In this document: one piece after another, positions 11,855-23,156 of the stretch
Layout: every line of letters starts with the position of its first letter
Position numbering within the stretch: position 1 is the stretch's first letter
NCBI GenBank assembly: GCA_036971615.1
Contig: JAYKKR010000002.1
Coordinates: 3,658,001-3,722,000 of the forward strand
Direction of reading: 5' to 3'
Source: Amyloporia xantha
Taxonomy: Eukaryota; Basidiomycota; Agaricomycetes; Polyporales; Adustoporiaceae
DNA length: 64,000 nt
Notes under the pieces: model-generated
Databases searched by the model: none
Told to the model about the DNA's origin: nothing
The model's input: the letters and a program-made list of their open reading frames with translations, nothing else
Made by a program: the position numbers and the translations under genes

Positions 11855-13468
11855 ATGAGCAGGCATATGCACACAGGGGACGAGCCACAGGCAGTGATGA
11901 ACGAAGCATTTCGAGTCAATGGACTCTCTCCTATGGCGCGCGACGAAATGTACCTCCTAGTCGACACAAATATACAAGACTTACAAGGTGCGGCGGACCG
12001 GGCTCTTGCTTCCGCCCGCTCATGGAAGACCTATCGAAATTCCTTGTCTCCTGTCAACCGCCTTCCGCCCGAGTTACTTGCTAATGTGTTCCACATCGTT
12101 GGGCATGATAATCAGTCACGCTCGATCATCGCCAGTCATGTCTGCCGTGCTTGGCGGTTCGTTGCGTTGGACTGTGCCAAGCTTTGGACTTCTATCTCAT
12201 TCTACGACGAGAATCGAGCTGATGAGTTCCTTCGTCGGTCTAAGAACCACGCGATCGATGTCAAGATCAAAGGAGTGGGTGTCCTCGGCATGTTAAGCAA
12301 GGTCACGCCCCATTTCCACCGTATCCGCTGCCTCACCATTCGGGTACCTCAAGCTGTCGTGATGCAGACGGCATTGAAAAAACTCCGAGGAAGTGCTCCT
12401 CTGCTGAGGAAACTTTCTTTATCGGTTTACGCAGATGGGATAGGTCCCGGTGTAGGACGTATTTACTGCCCTGAAATACCTCCATTTGGAGGAGATACAC
12501 CTTCGCTCCAGTCCGTGTCTCTGAGGGCCGTTTCGCTACCTCTTCAGTCTCCCACCTTCAAGAACCTGACCCACCTCAAATTTATGGATCAATACGACCC
12601 TACACTACTTCCAGAACCCCTGTTGGAGGTTCTTGCGCATTGCCCTAGATTATGCATCCTTCATATATGGTTCAAGTCGTGCATGATAGACACTCCACGC
12701 GCCACCGAAACTGCTACGCGCGACAGGATGGTAGCGCTGCCAGACCTCAGCGAGCTAGAATTGTCGTACATGCCTCGATGGGCCGTGCCTCGCGTCCTCG
12801 CACAGCTCTCTCTCCCGGGCCCTACCAAAATCGTGATTCGCAGTCTTGTGAGGACTGACGACCCTTACCAAATACTACGGGCGGATTGCAGTGCTATCCG
12901 CAGCCTCTGCAACTTCAAGACTATCCAGTTCTTGGTATTCCCGCGTATGATCGATATCCGTGCATATGCAGACGTTGAGGCGCCGTTGGCGGAGCCTTGC
13001 CTCCGTCTGAGGCTTGAATACGCCACCCCTGAAATAGCCATGAGAGAGCTCCCCTCGGCCTTCAACCTGTCCACTGTCGAGACCTTTACCGTCAGCGACC
13101 TGGACCTACCATTAAGCCGTCTTCACGTCACTTCAATTCTGGGCAGCATGATCAATCTGCGCACGCTGCGAATGGTGAACACCTTCCAGAAGACAGTGTA
13201 TAAAGCCTTACTTGTCCTACCGAATCCGTATACAGTAGGGTCGGAGCCAGACTCCCGGGAAGTGCTCTGTTCACGCCTGGAGAGTCTTGAGATCGTAGGA
13301 GGGCTCTTTACCTCGACTATGAAGGATGCATTGATACGTTGCATCGAGAAGTATTCTGCGATCGGTCACCCTATTCAAACCGTAAACCTCAAGGAGGTAA
13401 GGGGTTGGGAGCTGACAGAAATAGAAAAACTGAAGACAATGACCCGCGAAGTTCACGTCAATGAATAA
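11855..13468 (+). CDS. F-box protein, single exon, 537 residues
   Basis: An intronless frame runs from ATG 11855 to the stop at 13468. After an N-terminal helix (about residues 25-60) comes the F-box core, LSPVNRLPPELLANVFHIVG (about residues 65-85). It is followed by VCRAWRFVALDCAKLW, the Trp motif shared by the large agaric F-box family. The remainder has weak leucine-rich repeats (LRKLSLSV, LQSVSLRAVSLP, LTHLKFMD, LSELELSYMP). It probably acts as an SCF substrate adaptor. The gene is divergent to another F-box gene, and the two do not look like recent duplicates. The single-exon structure contrasts with the intron-rich neighbours. Confidence 0.85.
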   Translation: MSRHMHTGDEPQAVMNEAFRVNGLSPMARDEMYLLVDTNIQDLQGAADRALASARSWKTYRNSLSPVNRLPPELLANVFHIVGHDNQSRSIIASHVCRAWRFVALDCAKLWTSISFYDENRADEFLRRSKNHAIDVKIKGVGVLGMLSKVTPHFHRIRCLTIRVPQAVVMQTALKKLRGSAPLLRKLSLSVYADGIGPGVGRIYCPEIPPFGGDTPSLQSVSLRAVSLPLQSPTFKNLTHLKFMDQYDPTLLPEPLLEVLAHCPRLCILHIWFKSCMIDTPRATETATRDRMVALPDLSELELSYMPRWAVPRVLAQLSLPGPTKIVIRSLVRTDDPYQILRADCSAIRSLCNFKTIQFLVFPRMIDIRAYADVEAPLAEPCLRLRLEYATPEIAMRELPSAFNLSTVETFTVSDLDLPLSRLHVTSILGSMINLRTLRMVNTFQKTVYKALLVLPNPYTVGSEPDSREVLCSRLESLEIVGGLFTSTMKDALIRCIEKYSAIGHPIQTVNLKEVRGWELTEIEKLKTMTREVHVNE

Positions 13469-13915
13469 CTGTTGATGTAACGCTATGATACCGAGTGGAA
13501 GCGGGCATCATACGATGCGTCTGAGCACAGCTGGTCACTCTTGCTCCAAATTCCGTATCAGTACGGTACAAAATATGAAGGTCTCTTGCAAAGTATGCTA
13601 CCATGTATAATGGATTATCGCAGCCATATATGACTACCGTCGCAACTGCATCCTTGAGAAACTTGTCACTGTAACCTAAGTCTCGACACGAAATAATTAG
13701 CGCCTTCGGACGCAAGCTGGTAAGACTTCGCGTTGGAACGATAATTGAGATGCAATGAGATTCATTTTGATGCGTGGCGTACTATGTACACTAGAGTATC
13801 GTTATAATGTGTAGTCGTAACATGCGATGAAAGCGGACCCAACACCAAGCAAACAAGCAATAATACACGAGCAGAAGAAAAGGCTACAACGCAACATCAT
13901 CCATCTACGGATCGC
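13469..13915. other. intergenic region between convergent genes
   Basis: Sequence between the second F-box gene (+) and the end of HSP90 (-). No supported gene is seen. Confidence 0.55.
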
Positions 13916-16314
13916 TCAGTCGATCTCCTCCATCGCGGAAGTCGATGCAGCCTCCAACGGTGGTGGGGCGTCAGCGCTGCTCGACGGCTCGGGCGCCGAC
14001 TCCTCCTCATCGACATCGAGACCAAGCGAGATCATGCGGTGGATGCGCTTCGCGAACGACGTCGGGTCGTCAAGCGAGAACCCAGACGTGAGCAGCGCCG
14101 TCTCGAACAGAAGGAAGGTCAAGTCGCGCACGGACTTGTCCGCCTTGTCCTCCGCAACCTTCTTCTTGAGCTCCTTGACGATCGGGTTGTGCGGGTTGAG
14201 TTCGAGCGTCTTCTTCGACGCCATGTACGATGACATCGACGAGTCGCGCAGCGCCTGCGCCTTCATGATGCGCTCCATGTTCGACGACCAACCGAACTGG
14301 CCGGTGACGAGCACACAGGGCGAGTCGGAGATACGGTTCGACACGACAACCTTCTCGACCTTATCACCGAGCGCGTCCTTGACGGTCTTGCAGAGGTCCT
14401 CGAACTGCTTGGCCTCCTCCTCGCGCTGCTGCTTCTCCTCGTCGGTCTCCTCGAGCTCGAGACCCTCCTTGGAGACGCAAATGAGCTTCTTGCCGTCGAA
14501 CTCCTTGAGCTGCGTGATAGCATACTCGTCGATGGGGTCAACGAGCAGGAGAACTTCGAAGCCCTTCTTCTTGAGCACCTCAAGGAAGGGTGAGTCCTTG
14601 ACCGATGACAGCGACTCGCCGGTCAGGTAGTAGATGTTCTTCTGCACCTCGGGCATGCGGGTGATGTAATCTGCCGCGATCGCTTGTCATTACATGCTCC
14701 CAATGAGGCAGGTAAAGAGTAGACTTACCCTTAAGCGAAGTCTGCTCCTCTTGCGACTTCGTCGAGTAGAAGCGAAGGAACTCAGCAAGCTTGCTGCGGT
14801 TCTGGGCGTCCTCGTGGATACCGAGCTTGATGTTCTTGCCAAACGCCTCGTAGAACTTGTTGAAGTTGTCCTTGTCCTCCGCAATCTCGGTGAAGACATC
14901 CATGCACTTCTTGACAATGTTCTTGCGGATGACCTTTAGGATCTTGTTCTGCTGGAGCGTCTCACGCGAGATGTTCAACGGCAGGTCCTCCGAGTCGACG
15001 ATACCCTTGACGAAGTTAAGGTACTCCGGGATGAGGTCCTCACAGTCGTCCATGATGAAGACACGGCGGACGTAGAGCTTGATATTGTTACGCTTCTTCT
15101 TAGTCTCGAAGAGATCGAAGGGTGCACTGAATAAAAATCTAAGTCAGCAATGCGCTCATGCATGATAGCTGCGAAATGCATACCGCTTAGGAATAAAGAG
15201 GATGGCCTTGAACTCAAGCTGACCCTCAACAGAGAAGTGCTTGACAGCAAGGTGCTCCTCCCAGTCATTCGTCAAGCTCTTGTAGAAGGCAGCGTACTCC
15301 TCGGGAGTGATCTCTGAGGGGTTACGGGTCCAGATAGGCTTCGTCTTGTTAAGCTCCTCGTTCTGGACCTCCTTCTCCTTGATCTTCTTTGTCTTCTTGG
15401 GCTTGTCCTCGTCCTCGACCTCCTCAACCTTGGCCTTCTCCTCGCCATCGTCCTCCTTCACCTCGTCCTCCTCATCATCCTCAACCTCCTGTAGGATAGG
15501 TACAGTCAGTGACCAAACTGACAGTCATAACGATTGGACTGCATACCTTCTCGACCTCCTTCACAACTGCCAACTGAATAGGGTAGGAGATGAATTCGGA
15601 GTGCTTCTTGACGATGTCCTTGATCCTCTTCTCTTCGATGTACTCAAGCTGGTCCTCCTTGAGGTAGAGACGGACCTCAGTACCGCGACCAAGAGGAGGG
15701 TTGATGGTGTCGGTGGTGATAGTGAAGGTACCGCCGGCGGCCGACTCCCAGATGTACTGCTCGTCGTCGTTGTGTTTTGAGATAACCTGAACGCGCTCGG
15801 CGACAAGGTATGCGGAGTAGAAACCGACACCAAATTGACCGATCATAGAGATATCGGCACCGGAGCTCAACGCCTCCATGAAACCCTGAGAAGTATGGAG
15901 TTGAGAATATAGCTACGCCACACTCGAAGATGGAATACCGACCTTAGTACCAGACTTCGCGATCGTACCGAGGTTGTTGACCATGTCGGCCTTGGTCATA
16001 CCAACACCAGAATCGCGGATGGAGAGGATCTTGTTCTCCTTGTCAGGGACAATACGGATGAAAAGCTCCTTGCCACTGTCGAGGACCGACGGGTCGGTGA
16101 GGGACGCATAGCGGATTTTGTCGAGGGCGTCGGAGGCATTAGAGATGAGTTCACGAAGGAAGATCTCCTTGTTCGAGTAGAAGGTGTCTAAAACGCAATT
16201 TGGCGATGTCAGATACGACGCGTACGCGCACTCAAAAATGCGGGGAAACTCACTGATGATCAAGTCCAAGAGCTGGCTGATCTCGGCCTGGAAACCGAAA
16301 CTCTCAGTGGCCAT
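13916..16314 (-). CDS. HSP90: heat shock protein 90 (cytosolic Hsp90)
   Basis: ATP-dependent cytosolic chaperone. Exon 1 encodes [20 protein letters not shown] (16314-16256). The ATP-binding GHKL domain follows, with [19 protein letters not shown], the ATP-lid Asp in [18 protein letters not shown], and [14 protein letters not shown] charged linker (about 15360-15500, rich in Glu/Asp/Lys) precedes the middle domain ([24 protein letters not shown]). The C-terminal dimerisation domain ends at the TPR-cochaperone tail. That tail reads MEEID rather than the usual MEEVD. There are five or six short introns, and total length is about 700 residues, as is usual. No break is seen. A consensus heat-shock element lies 124-136 bases upstream of the start. 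Confidence 0.97.
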
Positions 16315-16850
16315 TTTCGCGAGGTGGGTTGGTGGTTAGTGGTGCGGGTTGGTGAGGACGGTAGTGGAAGATGAAGCTGAAGCAGCGAGGGACGGGGAGG
16401 AAAAGGAGACGCTTTATGTACTCTCCCGTGAAAGGCGTTCTCGAACCTTCGATCCGCTTTCGACCAAGGAGTGCTGCGTTCCCCCAGCGCTTCCTGTCTC
16501 TCGTCGTTCCATCCTCTTCCATCTCCTTCCACGCCCTCAACGCGCGCCTGTCCACTTGAGCACCGAGTACACAGCTATGTGTCTGATATCAGTGGATCAG
16601 TGCTACCGTACGCGTGTTAGTCGCGTCCTATAATGCAATCAAGACCATATACGAGAGCGACATACATTTCGATGAACATTGAAAACGCAGTCACTAATTG
16701 ACTCGCGTACCGGAGTTTGCCGCGGCATCAATTTCATTGCTTTCTATCCATTTCTCTGGCACGACGGAGGCAGTGACCATGATATCCGGGATCCTAGTAC
16801 CTGTACAAAGTACATAAAGCTAGCAAATACATGGTTCTCGAATCATCGTC
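16315..16850. other. HSP90 promoter and 3' flank of the Tsc1-like gene
   Basis: HSP90 and the Tsc1-like gene are both on the minus strand, so this 536-base gap holds the HSP90 promoter (with the heat-shock element) and the 3' UTR of the upstream gene. No extra gene is supported. Confidence 0.6.
16438..16450 (-). promoter_or_regulatory. heat-shock element (HSF binding site) of HSP90
   Basis: The bases read TTCtcGAAccTTC, three perfectly alternating nGAAn units with correct spacing, which is the established HSF trimer site. It lies about 125 bases upstream of the HSP90 ATG. A TATA-like ACATAAAG (minus strand, near 16415) lies between it and the start. The position and orientation fit stress induction. 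Confidence 0.8.
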
Positions 16851-19800
16851 TCACATCATAGTATCATCGCCTTCCCTAGACTCAGACCGCACGCCCCGAC
16901 TCTCACTCCGCCTTTCAATCGGCATCCGCGCTTTCAGCACCTCGACCATCGCCTTCACTTCCTCGACCTCGTCTCTGAGGTCCGCGTTCTCTTCCCTCAA
17001 TCGCTCATTAGCTTTTTTCATCTCGCTGTACGCAACGCCGACAGTCGAGAGCTTCGCTACGTTGGAACTTTTTCGCGCGCCTTCCAATTGCCCCCGAGAG
17101 ATCGTGAGCTGCGTCTCCAGTGTCCTAATCTGCCGACGGTAGTCTCTGCATTGCATCGCACGTCAACCCTGCATACTTGCTGTATACTGCAGCCCCATGA
17201 ACTCACTGCAAGATCTGATCTACGTCCGCCTGCGTCTGCTCGTAAGCCTGCAGCCTGAGCTCCATCTTCCGGTATTTGCTCGTAAACACCTGCAAGTAGT
17301 CCGCCTGGTCGTTCAGCTTCTGCACGTCCAATTCCCTGACAGACGTCGCACAATCAGCATCGACTTTCGTCAACCGAGACCTTGCGATGCCTTACCAAAG
17401 TCGCTGCAGCTTGATCAACTGGTCGATCTGCCTCTCGTAATCATGCAGTCGATCGACCTTGTGCGCATTCTCCTTGATCCTCGTCTCCAGCTGGAGCACA
17501 TTCTGCACCGCATCTGCAAGCAGCTTCTCTTGTGCCGCAAATGTGTCCTAGACATCCACACGCTTTCAGCCACTCTCCAGAGACTCCAGTCAGGGTAATA
17601 CATACCTTGGCCTCCTTGTCCGCCGCACGCAGTGCGGCCGTCTCCGCCACGAGTGCGAGTTTCTCTTTCCTGAACTCCGCCACTTTGTCCTGCAAGTTGC
17701 GGTTGTAAGTCAGATACTGAGTCTTCACTTTCGTATTGTGTGTCTTGTGGTCTTTCAGCTCGCGCTGCAGTCGTCCGACTTCCTGCTTGTACTCTCGCAT
17801 TTTATTGTGCTGTCGAGAACGAAGCGCTGTCAGAACATCACGCTCATGAAAACGTAAAGCGGGGTACCCACCAGTCCCTGCCGCTCCATCTCAGCCGTTT
17901 TCGAGAGTACTCGGTCCTGATACAACCGCCCGATATGCTTCACGTTCTCCCGCGCATTCCACAACTCAAAGTTCAGCTCGTTCCTAAGCAGCAGCACCTC
18001 CCTCTGCAGCCCCGCCAGCGCCTGCTCGACTTGCATCGGGATTGACCTCTCATCTACGGTGTGCACCGACCTGAGGGAGTCCCGACGCGCAGGCTCTTCA
18101 TCCGCAGTGGCCGTCGTAGCCGTCGCATCCTCCAAGTGTCGCTCTCCGTCCGACTGCACCAAATGCGACTGAGTTTGCGTAAGCGAAGGATAGACACCTG
18201 CAGACCATGACGGCGAGGGGTGCACGACCTCGATGTCCATCCCGGACCGGAGCGCAATCGACGTGGCTATCATGTCCTGAAGCGAGACGCGCGGCTTCGC
18301 AGCGGCAGAGAGCTCCACCGGGCGGACAGTCGGCGACGACATGACGGAGCTGTCCAGAGAGACAGAGACAGACTCGGAAGAGGCCGCCGGTGAAGCGGGC
18401 GACGCGACTGTGGTTGGCTCTGGCTCTGGTTCCGGCTCAGGCTCCGCCTCGGGGTCCGTAGAGAGTATGGCGGGCGCACGCTGTTGCATGCCGAGCGCCG
18501 CATTCCGCACGTCGAGCATCGTACAGTCTCCCACGATTCGCGCGATATCGTACTGCGCCCAGAAATCAGGCTGCGACAGCTCCTCTGCGGGTGTGCGCCA
18601 GATCAGCAGAGGGTGGAGGACATGCCCACGCATCAGTGGCTACGACGCGGCAATTGTTATGGCTCCATCGCATAACAGAGCACCGATCGAAACTCACCTC
18701 GCTCTTGCTCCGTATCTTAGCCTCGTCCAGCACGTCCGCCCAAACCGCGTCGTACGGATTGTCCAGGCCGCTGTCATTAATATACTGTGCAGGGTATCGG
18801 AGGAAACGAATAACGTTACAGGGGAATAGGTAGTACAGAACCGTGAAGTAGCGGTGCACAGACGGTGGCGAAGACGTGCCGCCGTCGAAGGTCTGTTCAA
18901 GACGTGTCCATTCCAGGTCCTTTCGGATGGGTGGAGTAAGTACGCTCTCTCGCGCCTCCTGATTTTCCTCTGCACGGTCTTCACCATCGCTGAAAGCGTC
19001 GTGTCCTTCAGAAGAGGCAGAAGAAGGAACCTCGCGTTCGCGCCAACACATGATTCGTGCCAGGACGGCGAGGAGCAGCGGAAGGAGGCGCTTGAGGTCC
19101 TCGCAAGCTTTCACGGCGAAAATGGGGAGAAGTTTAGTGAGGACTGTGAGCCCGACGATGGCAGCGGTGGATGAGCCGTCGAAAAGGAGAGAGTGCAATA
19201 GGCCTGTCGTTAGTGGATGGGCAGCGAGTGCGGGGGCGACTTTGGGGAAGTCCGGCTGCGATGTGTACGCATTGAGAAGGATAAGGAGCTGCAAACGTGA
19301 GGATGGTGCAGAGAAACAACGGTAGATTTCCGTCAGGAAGTCCTGTTAGTGTGTGGTAAGAGCATACACACACAAAACTTGATGGCGACAAACCTGAGGT
19401 CTCTCTATCCCGGATTTGATGAGCACATCCTCCAGGTTTGCCTTCCAGGTTCCCTGCTTATCACGCTCGGTTCCGTTAAGACTCGCCCACTCCAGGACAT
19501 CCTGCCCCGAGCTCTCATTGTACACCGCGAGAAGGTACAGCTCCATCAGCCGCCGCCGAAAGTCGCCTACCTTCTCCCTCTGTCTCGCGAGCTCCTTCTC
19601 GCGCTCCTCTTCTGACTCATCCCTCGCGCCGATATCAGTATACGTGCGCGAGTCGAGCGCAGCAATGATGAGCTCCTTCGCGTGATTGAGGGCCGGCGTC
19701 GGCAGCTTGGGGTCTCGGAGCGCAGGGCGCAGGACAAGGTCGAACCAGGTCTCGATCAACGATGCTGGGGGAAGTATGGGCTGGAGGTGGTAGAGCACGG

Positions 19801-20020
19801 CGACGAAGACCTCGAACTGGCTGTTATCGGCGACATAATCGCGGTATATCGTCTGCAGTTCATTCTCGAGCGCCTTGAGGAGGGTCCCGGGGCTCGGTGA
19901 GTTGGATATCTCGAGTACGAAGTTGTCAACAATGGTGAGAAGGATTGCGAGAGGAGGAGCTTCAGGTTCGGATTCGAGGAGTAGGCGGAGAGTACGAGAC
20001 AAATCGGAAAGGTCCGCCAT
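16851..20020 (-). CDS. TSC1: hamartin / Tsc1 homologue
   Basis: It is probably the scaffold half of the TSC complex that restrains Rheb and TORC1. The N-terminal part (from ATG 20020) is an all-helical, HEAT-like domain: LLKALENELQTIYRDYV, FEVFVAVLYHLQPILP, then LLILLNAYTSQP. Next comes AIVGLTVLTKLLPIFAVKACEDLKRLLPLLLAVLARIMCW. The latter closely follows the hamartin core, in which a local maximum of Leu/Ile helices precedes a conserved Cys-Trp. After YFTVLYYLFPCNVIRFLRYP comes a disordered Ser/Pro/Glu region with a Glu-Pro run (18420-18450). A long coiled coil (about 18060 down to 16870) is rich in Glu, Arg, Leu and Gln. Seven or more short introns are present, and the estimated length is 850-900 residues. 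The domain order (helical N-terminus, disordered middle, coiled-coil C-terminus) matches hamartin. Confidence 0.8.
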
Positions 20021-20653
20021 GATACAGAATCAATGGTCGGCGATGTACATGTTCAGGTCATTCGTTCGCCCTTTCTTCACGCAGCTGAGACACAGCAAGT
20101 ATGCATACTTATTTGCTACGGTGTAGGACAACTAGTTAGACGCCGCTACAATTGGATAACTGCTGAAAGCCGCTAACCTAACCCTGGGCTGGGGTTTATG
20201 GGCATTGAATACCCAAATCTGGCTGTCTCCTTGCTTAGTAATGAGCGTTTGACTAGCTATATTTGGTAGGTGACCAATTTCATAGAATTTCATCCATACA
20301 TTTTGAGAATTTGGACAAACCGCTTGGCAGATCGTTTCCAAAAATAGAACGAAAAATCACAAAGAATTCATCTTGCTCCATGATGCCTAAGTACTTAAGC
20401 TGGAAAGCTGTTCTCGAGCTGTCAGGACTTCAGAAGCTATTCTCAATCATATATTTTCATGACATAATAGACTGCTGTTGACTTACAGAGCCTCTCTAGA
20501 TGCGTCGTATGTCTCTCGAGCTAGTTCGAAACAAAATGCCATATCTCTCAAAACCGCCTGTCGTACATGTATTCTGCACAAGGAACCTTTCCCGCACACC
20601 ATTCTGCATAACTGTGTCGTAACCCGCCGATACACATTCATCATTGAGCTGCG
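20021..20653. other. intergenic region
   Basis: Upstream region of both the Tsc1-like gene (-) and the cerato-platanin gene (+), so it must contain two promoters. Nothing else is recognised. Confidence 0.5.
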
Positions 20654-21074
20654 ATGCACTTCTCCATGATCTCTACAGTTCTCGTCATCCTTGTCGCATC
20701 TGCGGCTCACGCCCAGTCCACGGTGACAGTCTCCTACGACACGGTATACGACAACTGCGCCTCATCTCTCAACACCGTCGCCTGCTCTAGCCAGCTGGAA
20801 CACCTGGGGTACACCACATTTGACTCTCTCCCAGACTTCCCTTACATCGGCGGCGCCGGCGTTGTGACTGCGACTGGCTCGGACGGACTGTGGCACCTGC
20901 TGGGAACTCTCATATGACGGGAACAAGATCACTATGCTGGCGATAGATTATACGGATGAGGGTTTCAATATCGCGCAGGAGGCTTTCGATGCGCTGACGA
21001 ATGGACAAGCTCAGTCCTTGGGGCAAATACAAGTTGTGGCTACGCAGGTCAATGCTTCCGCTTGCGGGCTCTGA
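20654..21074 (+). pseudogene. cerato-platanin-family secreted protein, frameshifted
   Basis: A small secreted, cysteine-poor protein of the cerato-platanin family, which is linked to cell-wall and chitin interactions and plant-host signalling. The first frame has a clear signal peptide (about 20 residues, ending AHA-QS). It continues with the family hallmarks VSYDTVYDN, LNTVACS and GYTTFDSLP, then GG near 20850. The family then expects a Cys-Gly-Thr-Cys-Trp block. That block is present at 20899-20913 but one frame over. The first frame stops at 20918. The second frame continues with family-typical sequence (ending in a Cys-Gly-Leu-stop) to 21074. No GT...AG intron fits between 20850 and 20905, so one extra base near 20892-20897 is the simplest cause. 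It is either a recent pseudogene or a sequencing error. Confidence 0.82.
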
Positions 21075-21353
21075 AAGCTGTGTGGCTGCCAGGCATGTCT
21101 CGGACACCGTGTTCGTATCGTCAAATTTCGAATTTTCAAGGAACGATCATTACTTACAATAGCGGATCCTTATCTAGAATCAAATACCACTCGTGTCAAA
21201 TGTCAATCTTGTGTCAGACGTACAGAATGTTATGCATACGTGATTTATACAGTGGCGTTTGAATTACTTCGAAGCGCGGGGCACAATGTGCCTGAATACA
21301 AAAGTGTCCGCATACGAATGCACACGATACCGCGTCGCTGCATTCAGACAGAA

Positions 21354-22255
21354 TCATACTTGAGTACTGCCTGGGCCGTCATACGGTTTGTAATCCACCT
21401 CCTTCGCCTCGAAAACCAGCCCTTTCCCAGTTTTCTCCCACTGATCCGCGTCCGGCCTCTTCTGATAAGGAGGAAGATAGCCCTCCCTCAATTTTCTCTT
21501 CCCCAGGGTGTCCATGCCACACCGCTCGTCCCGTGCTGTGATCATCTCGGGCGGCGGGCCCTGTCCATCGCTCGTGTATGACACCATGACGTTAGGCGGA
21601 CCAACTGGAAGGTCCGGGGAGATATCGACGGGCCAGGTATGGATGGTCTTGCCGTACGTCTTGTGGATTTGGAGGATAGCTGGCTGTTCTGCGACGTCGG
21701 TCACAGCACCTGCTCGGCGACGATCAGAAGTCAGGAATCAATACTTAGGGTGTGTAAGTGAGGTTGGTGCGCTGATTACCTGGCACTAGATCCTTGGTCT
21801 GCATCTGTAGGTATCCGCTCTCCACCTCGTACTGATGGGAGTGCCAGAATTTCTTCTCTTCTGCGGGGATGGTGTCGAAGACCTGGGTAAGGGTTAGCAT
21901 TCGTACATGCGTGGCAGCGTTGCGAGCTGACCTTCTCCGAGACAATGTATTCGATCCCGATGAGCTTAGCGTTAGCCTGGTCGGAGTCGTAGATGATGCA
22001 TTGGTGGAAATCATGCGACAGGTGGGTGCAGTAGTGATGCGCTTCGAGGTGTCGGGTGCGATCTTGTCTGTGGGTCGCTTCAATGACAGCTGCTCTACCT
22101 CGGCAACATAGTGGAATTTAAATGACGCACGAGTAGACATGGAATGCACAGAGGTGCTGGTGGATCGCGTTGATGGGCTTGAAGCTCATCATTGCACTTC
22201 CTGCAGCCATGTAAGGCGTAGAATGGTAGAGGGACGCTTTCGTTTCGTTATCCAT
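21354..22255 (-). CDS. oil-body-associated protein-like (DUF1264)
   Basis: It resembles the OBAP/DUF1264 family, first named from plant oil bodies and also common in fungi. The start at 22255 gives [12 protein letters not shown], and exon 1 has the family signature [14 protein letters not shown]. After an intron come [17 protein letters not shown] and IIYDSD, then [10 protein letters not shown]. The next exons give [20 protein letters not shown] and, last, [12 protein letters not shown] and [17 protein letters not shown]. The His-rich block HHYCTH and the WHSHQYEV motif are diagnostic of the family. The biochemical role is unknown in fungi. The length of about 240 residues is normal, and three introns are visible. 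Confidence 0.85.
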
Positions 22256-23156
22256 GTTTGTGTGGATGAGGGATGAAGTGTGTCGTGGAATTCAACAAGC
22301 GAGCCTCAAATACTGAGACTTGGAAATTGCCCTCTCATGACGTCGACAGAGCATCATCCCTCCGTAGTCCATGTCTCCAATAGACTTTTGGATGCGGCGG
22401 CCGGAGATTTGCTATACAAAGACAGTACAGAGGAGTACAGTATTTCTGTCGACGAATGAGAATTTGAATCGACATAAAGACCGCCCTTCGCTGTTGGTCA
22501 TCGCTGGAGCACGGCATAGCGGACATGCAGTGGAGTAGATGGCGTGATACCGTCGGATGTATCAGAAGGTACAAACTCTAGTTCAGAAAGCAGTAGAAAT
22601 GACGGCGTCATGCACGGTGGCTTGTGTGGTAGTAACTAAGTACAGGCACGTACTCATTGCGTACACAACTCAGCTTTGCGGATAGACTCCGGCTGTCCAG
22701 CGCACTCGGTTGATGCCGCCGGATCGAGGAACGGATCAATGATGAGATTGGAAATTGCCACATGACCGGCTAAATTGCGATCGTGTGATCGAATGGGTTG
22801 ACACCGCCAACGGTCAACCGCGGCGAACGTGCTGTGACATAGCCTGCGAGCATTTTGTCCCCCACGTTGTCCTACCGTGTGCTACTACTACAAGCGGCTC
22901 TTTTCTTCTGCTAGCATTTGATCGGAACTGCGATGATTGTCTAATCCGGCCCTTCTGGAAGTTTTGCTTTCCATTGGTGTCAACCAGCGCGCATCTAACA
23001 ATCCCCGGCGGCGTAGTCGACCGTAAATGGATCCCATGGCAGAACAGTTTTCCATTCGTTTGAGAGCGCTCTGTTATTATCTCGCGGTTTGACAGGGGAG
23101 CCCCCTTATGCCTTGACCCTGTTCTTCTGCTGTCCTGGCCTACAGGTAATCTCGCT
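22256..23156. other. intergenic region
   Basis: About 900 bases between divergent genes. Short open frames on both strands show no family motifs or signal peptides. It contains the promoters of the OBAP-like gene and the membrane protein gene. Confidence 0.5.

Noticed and set aside
13827..14630. A 267-codon plus-strand open frame
   Set aside because: It mirrors the HSP90 3' exon and is Ser/Leu-rich low complexity; the minus strand carries a conserved protein.
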